From: an uncultured Lachnospiraceae bacterium
GTDB taxonomy: Bacteria; Bacillota; Clostridia; Lachnospirales; Lachnospiraceae
Assembly (NCBI GenBank): GCA_958446555.1
Contig: CAUCWU010000059.1
Span: 1 to 10,076 of the forward strand
Direction of reading: 5' to 3'
DNA length: 10,076 nucleotides
Positions 1 to 6,992 of the stretch are shown one piece after another. Under the pieces are notes generated by a model. That model was not told where the DNA came from. It ran no database searches and worked only from the letters and a program-made list of their open reading frames with translations. The translations under genes were made by a program, and so were the position numbers. Position 1 is the first letter of the stretch, and the number at the start of each line of letters is the position of its first letter.

Positions 1-2257
1 CAAAACCAGTGACAAGATGACCACTCTCTTTTGCAAGAAGTCTCTTTAGCCCTTCAATTGTTCCAGCCTTTCCACTTTCCGGAAGTAGATCAAAATAGAG
101 TGCCAATATATGAGCGGTCTGTGTCTGAACCTTCATCACACCAGTTTCATCCAAAAAGGTTTTCTGAAATTTCTTTACAATTCGATCATACTGTGCTTGA
201 TACTTGTCGGCTTCCTCTGTCTTTCCAAGTACACGACAAGTTTTCACAAACAGTCCAGTTGAGTACGCATAGTATGCCGTGCAGGTAAGATCATTTGGTG
301 TTGCGCCAAAATAGCTTCCTTCCTCTGCATCTAGCGCTACCCAATCGCCAAATTGGAGTTTGTAATTCCAGATATCATCTACCGCATGTTCTCTCATAAA
401 ATCAATCCATTTTTTCATGCTTGTAAACTGCTGCTCTAGGATCTTTTTATCTCCATATGTCAGATATAAGGTCCACGGATTGATTACTGCCACGTCTGCC
501 CATGCCGCTGCTGAATGAGTTCCCTGTCCCAAAAGCCAATCGGTAATCTTATGAAATGGCATTAAATCAGGTACCATATGTGGCACACCACCCTCTGGTG
601 TCTGGTCGTAGGCTACATCCTTTAGCCATTTAGAAAAGAATGGCCATGTGTTTCTCAAAAAGCTTGCTGTGCGGCAGAAAATTTGCGCATCTCCTGTCCA
701 TCCCATTCGCTCATCTCTCTGTGGGCAGTCAGTTGGAATATCGAGGAAATTACCGCGAAGTCCCCACTCAATGTTATGCTCAAGCTGATTTAACAACAGA
801 TTGGAGCAGGAAAAATGACCAGTTTCTTCCATATCGGAATGCATAACGCATGCAACAAAGTCTTCCTTTGACGGCAGACTCTCCCATCCTTCAAGCATCG
901 CATAGCGAAATCCCTGAAATGAAAACTGTTCTCTATAAACTGCCTTGGCATCATCTCTACAGATGTAGCTTACTTGTGCCTTTGCCTCTCTCAAATTATC
1001 AAAATAAGCATTGCCATCTGCGTCAAGAACTTCAAAGCAGCGCAGTCTTACCTTCATTCCCTGATGGCCCTTTACACGAAAACGAATACATCCAGTGAGA
1101 TTTTGTCCAAAATCTACGACCCACTCCCCTTTTGGTGTTACAAACAACTGTTTTGCTGGAAGTTCCATCTCTACGCTCACACGACAACCTGGCTGTGCTG
1201 TCAACACTGTTTTTGGAAAATCCACGACTTCAACTGTATGCCATGCAGTTGTGCTTGGCTGGTAGGTCCATGCAATCTGGCGCTGAAGTTTTTTCTCTTC
1301 TTCAGTAAATGGCTGCGTCAACGGATCATGCATCAAAGATTTCTTTTCCTCTTCTGTCAGATGATGAAAGGACTCATCCAGTTTTGGCACAAAACCAGGC
1401 GCATTCCAACCTGACTGCTCAAGTCTTGCATCGTAAATTTCTCCATCATAAATTTCAGAGAAGGTTACTGGTGAGTTTGCGCCGATCCAGCTTTCGTCTG
1501 TGGAAAGTACCTGTGTCGTGCCATCTTCATAGCGGATTGTCAGCTGTAACAAAAGAGCTGTCTGATCGCCATAATTGTTTCTCTCATGAATAAAGCCCAT
1601 TAATCCCTTGTACCAACCGGCTCCGATATGAGCACCAATTACATTTTCACCGATCTGAAGCTGATCTGTCACATCGTAGGTCTGATAGCATAAGTGATTG
1701 TGATAAGAAGTCCATCCTGGTGCCATCTCATCGTGTCCCACCTGACCGCCATTTAAATACAGATGATACAAACCTAATGCAGTCGAGCAAACATAGGCTT
1801 CTTTCACTTTCTTTTCAATCTGAAATTCTTTTCTTAAGTAGGTTCCCTTTGAATTTGACTTGTCGGCCTTTGTCTCTGCTGACACAAAGTCTCCCTGCCA
1901 TTCATTGTTTAACAAGCCAGTTACAAATGAAACTGGTGTGCAAAATGCACTCTCTTCTTCCTCATTTTCTTTTTGAAAAGTGCCTTTTACCCAGACTTTA
2001 ATTCGAACCCAGTATCGAGTGCAGGAATGTAAGTCTTCTTTTTTGCAGGATTTGATACCAGATGATTCCTTGCTTATCACCTTTTGGCTGTCATAAATCA
2101 CATTTTGAAATTTAGCTGTGTCGGACAGCTGTATCTGGTATGCAGTCTGCATGATGCAGACCCCATCACTTTGTATTACCCAGCTAAGTGCAGGCATGCC
2201 ATCGGTTCCAATTGCCTGCTTTAAATAATCCATTTCTACTGCTTTAATTTCTGTCAT
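1..2257 (-). CDS. GH78 alpha-L-rhamnosidase, C-terminal end cut by window edge
   Basis: The frame from ATG at 2257 stays open for 752 codons to base 2 with no stop, so the 3' end lies outside the window. The family hydrolyses terminal alpha-L-rhamnosyl linkages by an inverting mechanism. An N-terminal beta-sandwich region (about residues 1-115) is followed by the Bac_rhamnosid_N-like domain (about 118-285, with LYLNG near 166-170 and DGEIYDARLE at 271-280). A second sandwich (about 340-470, VDFGQNLTG) leads into the start of the (alpha/alpha)6 barrel (about 475 onward). The barrel carries the GH78 signature at 510-523, DCPQRDERMGWTGD, in which E516 is the expected general acid. The C-terminal catalytic base region is off-window. 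A TGGAG motif lies 7 bases before the ATG, and the gene starts 35 bases after the GH42 stop. No signal peptide is visible, so the enzyme is probably cytoplasmic. Residues about 288-338 form an unusual charged insertion. The family call is firm; the substrate is not known. Confidence 0.93.
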   Translation of the reverse strand, partial: MTEIKAVEMDYLKQAIGTDGMPALSWVIQSDGVCIMQTAYQIQLSDTAKFQNVIYDSQKVISKESSGIKSCKKEDLHSCTRYWVRIKVWVKGTFQKENEEEESAFCTPVSFVTGLLNNEWQGDFVSAETKADKSNSKGTYLRKEFQIEKKVKEAYVCSTALGLYHLYLNGGQVGHDEMAPGWTSYHNHLCYQTYDVTDQLQIGENVIGAHIGAGWYKGLMGFIHERNNYGDQTALLLQLTIRYEDGTTQVLSTDESWIGANSPVTFSEIYDGEIYDARLEQSGWNAPGFVPKLDESFHHLTEEEKKSLMHDPLTQPFTEEEKKLQRQIAWTYQPSTTAWHTVEVVDFPKTVLTAQPGCRVSVEMELPAKQLFVTPKGEWVVDFGQNLTGCIRFRVKGHQGMKVRLRCFEVLDADGNAYFDNLREAKAQVSYICRDDAKAVYREQFSFQGFRYAMLEGWESLPSKEDFVACVMHSDMEETGHFSCSNLLLNQLEHNIEWGLRGNFLDIPTDCPQRDERMGWTGDAQIFCRTASFLRNTWPFFSKWLKDVAYDQTPEGGVPHMVPDLMPFHKITDWLLGQGTHSAAAWADVAVINPWTLYLTYGDKKILEQQFTSMKKWIDFMREHAVDDIWNYKLQFGDWVALDAEEGSYFGATPNDLTCTAYYAYSTGLFVKTCRVLGKTEEADKYQAQYDRIVKKFQKTFLDETGVMKVQTQTAHILALYFDLLPESGKAGTIEGLKRLLAKESGHLVTGF

Positions 2258-2264
2258 TTTTCTG

Positions 2265-2269
2265 CTCCA
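2265..2269 (-). promoter_or_regulatory. Ribosome binding site TGGAG of the left GH78 gene
   Basis: TGGAG lies 7 bases before ATG at 2257 in the 35-base gap after the GH42 stop. A second ATG at 2270-2268 overlaps this motif but is out of frame with the GH78 reading frame, so 2257 is the supported start. Confidence 0.75.
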
Positions 2270-2292
2270 TCCTGGCTTTTGTCGCTACTTTC

Positions 2293-4302
2293 TCAATTTT
2301 TCTTTAAAACCCATACATCACGTCCTGCAATTTCACAGCGTCCGGTTTTTGTCTCTTTCGTCACCAGATTGGTTAGCGAATCTTCTCCAAAGTCAACCCA
2401 AGAAGGCGTCTGATTGTGGTTCAATACAAATATTGTTGTCTCCTTTTCATTGACTCTTCTTGTTACTTCGACATTCTCCTGTGCCTCGTAAACCGGTGTA
2501 ATCTTGCAATCCTTCGTTACCTGATCAAAAAAGTCTGCCAAAAATTCATCATCCGGATCGGTGCCAATATAGTAAGCAGTTCCATTTTTGTACTGATTTC
2601 TTGTCACGCACGGCATGCCTGCATAGAAATCGCTCTCATAGTAGGCAAGTGCCTCTGCCTGTCTTGTATGAAGAAGATCACAAAGAAAACCACAGGAATA
2701 AGACTCCTTTGGAAGCGGCATCTGTCCATTAATCAACATGCGATTGCTCTCATACGGACGAAGCGCATCGACCTCTTCCACCCAGATACCAAGAACCTCT
2801 TTTAATTTTCCAGGATATTCGCCAAAAATGCAGCGGTCATTTTCATCAACAAGTCCAGACATTACCGTCGTCACAAGTGTCTTTCCTTTTCCAACAAATT
2901 CTGTTAATCTCTCTGCGACACCTTCCTTTGTCATATATAACATCGGTGCAACAATCAACTCATAGTTATCAAAGGATGCTGACGGATTGATGATATCAAC
3001 TGAGATATTCTTGCGATACAGTGCATGATAATAACGAGAAATCGTCTTTAAATAATCCATATCCTTGCTTGGACCACTTGCAAGCTCCAATGCCCACCAG
3101 TTGTTCCAGTCAAATAGAATTGCAACCTTTGCCGGTGTGCGAGCAGTCAAGAAGGCATCACCAATCGTCTCTAACTCATGGCCAAGTGCCTCACACTCTC
3201 GGAAAACTCTGGTATTCTCATGTCCAGCATGGCTGATGATTGCGCCGTGGAATTTTTCCTGTCCGGCAATTGACTGTCTCATCTGGAAGAACAGACAGGT
3301 ATCTGCTCCGTGTGCCATTGCCTGATAGCTTAACAGACGAACCTCACCTGGGCGCTTCAGACGGTTATACGGCTGCCAGTTTTGCTGATTTGGTGACTGC
3401 TCTGTCAACACATAGGACTGACCCCCCTTTAATCCACGCATGATGTCGTGCTTCATTGCTACAAAATACGGCGGATCATCCGGCCACGGATAATTGTCCC
3501 AACCAACAACGTCCAGATTTTTGGTCAGCTCTAACTGATCCAGCTTTTTGATATAACCAGACATATTGGTCTGAATCGGAATCTCAGGATTGTATTTTTT
3601 CAGTAAACGGTACTCATTTAAAAAACACTCTGCTGTTGAGTCTGTGACAAATCTCATATAGTCGAGCTGAATCGCCGGATTAAAGCGATAATCATCATTT
3701 AACTCTGTTGGAAGTGTTACCTCCTCAAAACTTGTGAGAATTCTGCCCCAAAATGTCGTATGCCAACGGTTGTTTAATTCCTGTACACTGCCATAGCGCT
3801 TTCTCAGCCACAGACGAAACTTTGCCTGGCAGGTTGGGCAATAGCAGTAAGTTCCATACTCGTTTGATACATGCCACATGGCAAGGGCCGGATGATGCGC
3901 ATAGCGCTTTGCAAATTCTTCTGCAATTGCAGCTGCACGCTCTCTGTATTTTAGACTGTTCACGCAGAAAAATACTCGCATTCCATGGGTTCTCTTTCTT
4001 CCCTGAATGTCAACTGGAAGTACCTCCGGATACCGGGTTGACAGCCATGCCGGCTGAGCAGTCGTCGGTGTCGCAAGACACACATAGATTCCGTTTGCCC
4101 AAATCTGATCAATAATTTTATCGAGCCACTCAAAATCATATACGCCCTCGTCTGGCTCTAATTTTGCCCATGAAAAGACTGGCAATGTCAACAAATTGAT
4201 TCCTGCCTTTTTAAATAACCGCATATCCTCGGCAATTGTTGCCTCATCCCACTGATCCGGATTGTAATCTCCTCCATAATAAATTCGATCTGCCTTCTTC
4301 AT
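2293..4302 (-). CDS. GH42 beta-galactosidase, 669 aa, complete
   Basis: This is a retaining glycosidase that removes non-reducing beta-D-galactosyl residues; some GH42 members prefer alpha-L-arabinopyranosides. The start YYGGDYNPDQW (8-18) is the classic GH42 opening. The TIM barrel spans about residues 1-385. The acid/base is E148 in HVSNEYG (144-150) and the nucleophile is E301 in VLTEQSP (298-304). Cysteines C113, C153, C155 and C158 reproduce the spacing of the structural zinc site known in Thermus A4 beta-galactosidase. The trimerisation domain (about 390-595) and a small C-terminal beta domain (about 600-669) are present, so length is normal for the family. The ATG at 4302 is preceded by AGGTGA (4306-4311) at a short spacing. 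No signal peptide is seen, implying cytoplasmic action on imported sugars. It lies between a GH106-like gene and a GH78 gene, so it may act before or after rhamnose removal. Galactosidase versus arabinopyranosidase specificity cannot be decided from sequence. Confidence 0.95.
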   Translation of the reverse strand: MKKADRIYYGGDYNPDQWDEATIAEDMRLFKKAGINLLTLPVFSWAKLEPDEGVYDFEWLDKIIDQIWANGIYVCLATPTTAQPAWLSTRYPEVLPVDIQGRKRTHGMRVFFCVNSLKYRERAAAIAEEFAKRYAHHPALAMWHVSNEYGTYCYCPTCQAKFRLWLRKRYGSVQELNNRWHTTFWGRILTSFEEVTLPTELNDDYRFNPAIQLDYMRFVTDSTAECFLNEYRLLKKYNPEIPIQTNMSGYIKKLDQLELTKNLDVVGWDNYPWPDDPPYFVAMKHDIMRGLKGGQSYVLTEQSPNQQNWQPYNRLKRPGEVRLLSYQAMAHGADTCLFFQMRQSIAGQEKFHGAIISHAGHENTRVFRECEALGHELETIGDAFLTARTPAKVAILFDWNNWWALELASGPSKDMDYLKTISRYYHALYRKNISVDIINPSASFDNYELIVAPMLYMTKEGVAERLTEFVGKGKTLVTTVMSGLVDENDRCIFGEYPGKLKEVLGIWVEEVDALRPYESNRMLINGQMPLPKESYSCGFLCDLLHTRQAEALAYYESDFYAGMPCVTRNQYKNGTAYYIGTDPDDEFLADFFDQVTKDCKITPVYEAQENVEVTRRVNEKETTIFVLNHNQTPSWVDFGEDSLTNLVTKETKTGRCEIAGRDVWVLKKN

Positions 4303-4305
4303 ATG

Positions 4306-4311
4306 TCACCT
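4306..4311 (-). promoter_or_regulatory. Ribosome binding site AGGTGA of the GH42 gene
   Basis: AGGTGA lies just 3 bases before the ATG at 4302, and a second purine-rich stretch, GGAAGGGA, lies a little further upstream. Both sit immediately after the 4321-4351 hairpin in the mRNA and remain single-stranded when the hairpin folds. The stem therefore does not appear to hide this site. Confidence 0.65.
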
Positions 4312-4320
4312 ATCCCTTCC

Positions 4321-4351
4321 TGCTGTCAAAAGCACTGTGCCTTTGACAGCA
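4321..4351. repeat. Perfect 10-bp inverted repeat forming an intergenic hairpin
   Basis: TGCTGTCAAA (4321-4330) and TTTGACAGCA (4342-4351) are exact inverted repeats separated by 11 bases. Inside them GCA (4332-4334) can pair with TGC (4338-4340), leaving a single mismatch (A4331/C4341) and a 3-base loop. The resulting stem is long and stable. It lies between the GH106-like stop and the GH42 ribosome binding site. No T run follows on the minus strand; the next bases are purine-rich and lead into AGGTGA. It is therefore more likely an mRNA processing/stability hairpin or an operator-like palindrome than an intrinsic terminator. Confidence 0.75.
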
Positions 4352-4376
4352 CTCTATCTAAATTTTTAAATCAATT

Positions 4377-6992
4377 TTAGTTGGCCCAGCACTCAATCAC
4401 TGGACACGATAACAGTCCTGTTCCCGACAGCTGCAGATGGGTTGATGCGCCATCCTTTCTCTTCCAAACAAGTGTCGTGGAAAATTCCAGACAAAGCTTG
4501 TTTTCTCCATCGGTGAGTGCACCCGTGATTTCTGTTCTTCCCGGAAACTCAGCCTGATAGCCACAATCGATCCCATTTACAAATACCTGAGCCGTGTCTC
4601 CACCCTTTTCGATCTTTAGAAAATATCGTACCCCTTCTTTCTTATTCACAGAAAAGTTCGTCTCATATCGATAAAAACCAGTAAAACACGGATCAAATTT
4701 AGGACCATTCAGATTCACAAGTTCTTCTTTTTGCTCAATCTTTATAAATGGCGTGAACGTGCCGTAATGAAGCTCATCTGCACGGCTAACTGCCCACTTT
4801 AAATCGAGCACCTGCTCAGACTGTTTAATAGCTCGAGCGGTAAGATCCTTTTGGGGCTCAACCACAAAAAACTGTGCCTCTCCTGGCTCTATCTCAATCG
4901 GCAGTTCATTTTCTGCAATGCCAAAATGAGTTGCTGTATTATTCCACGGATTGTACTGTGTCACTGACAAAAATGGCTGCTTTGTCTTTTCAAATACAAG
5001 TTTCGCCGTCACTTTCTTGGTTGTGCTCTCGTTAAAAATCATCACGACTCTCGCATCTTCTTGTGCTGTCTGATATAGTCTGATATCGTGAAATGCATTT
5101 GCACTCTCTGTTGTTTCTGTAGCGATCAGCTTTCCATATCCTATACACTTCTCTCTGACACATCTAGAAAGCTCTGCAAGCGAAGTCTTTTCCACACTCT
5201 TACCAAATTCCTCTGAAAGCTTGTTTCCATAGGTATCATGCTCGGCTACATAGTCTACTGCATAGACCGGCAACCCCTTTTTGGCTGCCTCGATGACAAA
5301 TGCCACTGCCTCTTTGTCCTCACATGCTGCACCTGGAAGCACCAGACAGCTGTAGGTCATATTTTCAATGCGCAGCTGATTTTTCTCTACATAAGCCTCT
5401 TTTAATACCTGAACTGGAATGACATCGCAGTCAAGCTGATTTTCCATCAGGACACGCATCGGTTTTTGATACAGCTGATAGTCTTTTGCACTCCACTCCG
5501 ACTCTGCATGATACAAAACAGCGGCGTCAATCATCGGCTGTCCACCTGTCAAAAGATGGGCACTGCGCTGCATATACTGCATTAGCTTTGCAAAGGCAGG
5601 AAACTGCGGATTGTTGCCACGGGCATAAAAATGTGGTGGACAATCTCGATCTGGATAAGTCATTGAGAATGCATGCGGTGTAAACTCATTGATGCCTCGC
5701 ACCAACATATGATTGGTCAGCCACTTCATAAAGGAAACACCCTCTGCCCAGCCGTAATTTCCAAAGATTTCACAGAGTGCACGATTTTTCTTTTTGGGAT
5801 CAAGATGTGCTGCTGAACTTGCAAGCTTGGCGAGTCCAAAATGGAAGAATTCACCGTCGCTGTCACCTGCAATCCACTGATGAATCTTTCCGGTAAAGCC
5901 AGGTACAATCTGATGATGAACCACATCGACGCCTGCCATATGCTGTCCCTTCATCTCTTTGAAATAATGACCGATGCTGCAGGCTAGTCTTGTGTGGGCA
6001 TTATCATCCTCGATGATATGACCAATGTACTCAACTCCATGATCGCTACACCACTTACCGACCTGACCAGAAAAACAACTGTACACAAGATCGGTCAAGT
6101 GCTCCATATACTGTGTGCGAACCCGTCCGGTCTTCTCTCCCATATCATACCACAATGCCGGAAGATTTTGTAAAAATTCATCCTTCCACTGTTCATGCAA
6201 GCGATCACTCAGTTGTTTGCTCCATGGCATCCTGACATCTCTTCGGCCTGGAACTGCGTCAAATGGATAGCCATTGATATTGCCAAGCTCTGGCTCATCT
6301 GAGAAGAAGCCGGCAATTGTCTTTCCAAAATAGCGTCCATAATGCTCATAATGCTTCTCATAAACCTCATTAATCAATACACGAACCGATTCGCTGTCGA
6401 TCAGATTCATATAGTGTTCTCTTCCACCACCTTTTTTTGTCGTGAACAAAATGAATAAGCGGTACGCGCCCTCTGGAAGATCAAAATAGACAAATCCATC
6501 CTTTACAGAGTTTGTAAGATCAAGAACTCCCTCAGCACTTACATTTAATGTCTGTGTGTCTGGCTTTGGACACGCCAAAATTCCTAACAGCTTTCCATCC
6601 GGCTGCAAAAAATTTTCTACCAGAACAGCTCCGTCCTTACACGGTCCCATGATGTCCATATGGCGCTCTGCAATATAGATTTTTTCATGTTCCGGATTTC
6701 GCTCAAAACCACCATTTGCATAGCCTGTCGGAAACTTTCGATCATCCAAGATCCACAGCTTCATCCCTCTTTTTTCGGCTTCCGGTACCAGAAAATCCAT
6801 GGTTTCCCACCAACGAGGACCACAAAAATCAGGATACGGGCGTGACTCCAGACAGATTTCTTTGATGCCACATTCCTCAATTTTGTCTAACTCCTCGCGT
6901 ATTGTTAACGTATCCTCCCCCTTCATCCACAAAAAAGGAAGGATATGACTGCTACACTCTGCGTGAAGTAATTGCTCTAATCGTTCAATCAT
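4377..6992 (-). CDS. GH106-like glycoside hydrolase (putative alpha-L-rhamnosidase-related), 871 aa
   Basis: This is a large cytoplasmic-type glycosidase without a signal peptide. The N-terminal barrel carries WILDDRKFPTGYANGG (80-95), resembling the LYDE-WPSG-AGG segment of GH106-like proteins. FFSDEPEL (229-236) and ALCEIFGNYGWAEG (405-418) each hold a conserved acidic residue, E233 and E408, which are plausible catalytic acid and nucleophile/base. Residues about 485-640 look like a Rossmann/GATase-like domain, as seen in multidomain glycosidases. Residues about 765-865 form a GH2-like sugar-binding beta-sandwich (VFVNGIDCGYQAEFPG). I chose ATG at 6992 because AGGAG lies 6 bases upstream and the start overlaps the GH78 stop by 8 bases. 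A longer reading from TTG at 7049 would add 19 residues deep inside GH78. Placement between GH78 and GH42 suggests a rhamnose-related role, but the true linkage is unknown. The sequence is divergent, and another GH family of similar architecture is possible. Confidence 0.75.
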   Translation of the reverse strand: MIERLEQLLHAECSSHILPFLWMKGEDTLTIREELDKIEECGIKEICLESRPYPDFCGPRWWETMDFLVPEAEKRGMKLWILDDRKFPTGYANGGFERNPEHEKIYIAERHMDIMGPCKDGAVLVENFLQPDGKLLGILACPKPDTQTLNVSAEGVLDLTNSVKDGFVYFDLPEGAYRLFILFTTKKGGGREHYMNLIDSESVRVLINEVYEKHYEHYGRYFGKTIAGFFSDEPELGNINGYPFDAVPGRRDVRMPWSKQLSDRLHEQWKDEFLQNLPALWYDMGEKTGRVRTQYMEHLTDLVYSCFSGQVGKWCSDHGVEYIGHIIEDDNAHTRLACSIGHYFKEMKGQHMAGVDVVHHQIVPGFTGKIHQWIAGDSDGEFFHFGLAKLASSAAHLDPKKKNRALCEIFGNYGWAEGVSFMKWLTNHMLVRGINEFTPHAFSMTYPDRDCPPHFYARGNNPQFPAFAKLMQYMQRSAHLLTGGQPMIDAAVLYHAESEWSAKDYQLYQKPMRVLMENQLDCDVIPVQVLKEAYVEKNQLRIENMTYSCLVLPGAACEDKEAVAFVIEAAKKGLPVYAVDYVAEHDTYGNKLSEEFGKSVEKTSLAELSRCVREKCIGYGKLIATETTESANAFHDIRLYQTAQEDARVVMIFNESTTKKVTAKLVFEKTKQPFLSVTQYNPWNNTATHFGIAENELPIEIEPGEAQFFVVEPQKDLTARAIKQSEQVLDLKWAVSRADELHYGTFTPFIKIEQKEELVNLNGPKFDPCFTGFYRYETNFSVNKKEGVRYFLKIEKGGDTAQVFVNGIDCGYQAEFPGRTEITGALTDGENKLCLEFSTTLVWKRKDGASTHLQLSGTGLLSCPVIECWAN

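Noticed and set aside
974..1414. Plus-strand open frame of 146 codons.
   Set aside because: It lies wholly opposite the GH78 coding frame, its product is rich in C, W, F and H with no domain pattern, and it has no clear ribosome binding site.
1..2257. The left GH78 as a truncated pseudogene.
   Set aside because: The frame is continuous for all 752 codons without a stop or shift and has the intact family signature; it is simply cut by the window edge.
3753..4115. Plus-strand open frame of 120 codons opposite the GH42 gene.
   Set aside because: It overlaps the GH42 catalytic acid and zinc-site region on the other strand, and no independent coding evidence is visible.
4301..4329. Minus-strand TTGACA (4329-4324) with a 17-base spacer as a promoter for GH42.
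   Set aside because: The matching -10 hexamer would be ACATAT, a poor match that overlaps the GH42 start codon, so it could not give a normal leader.
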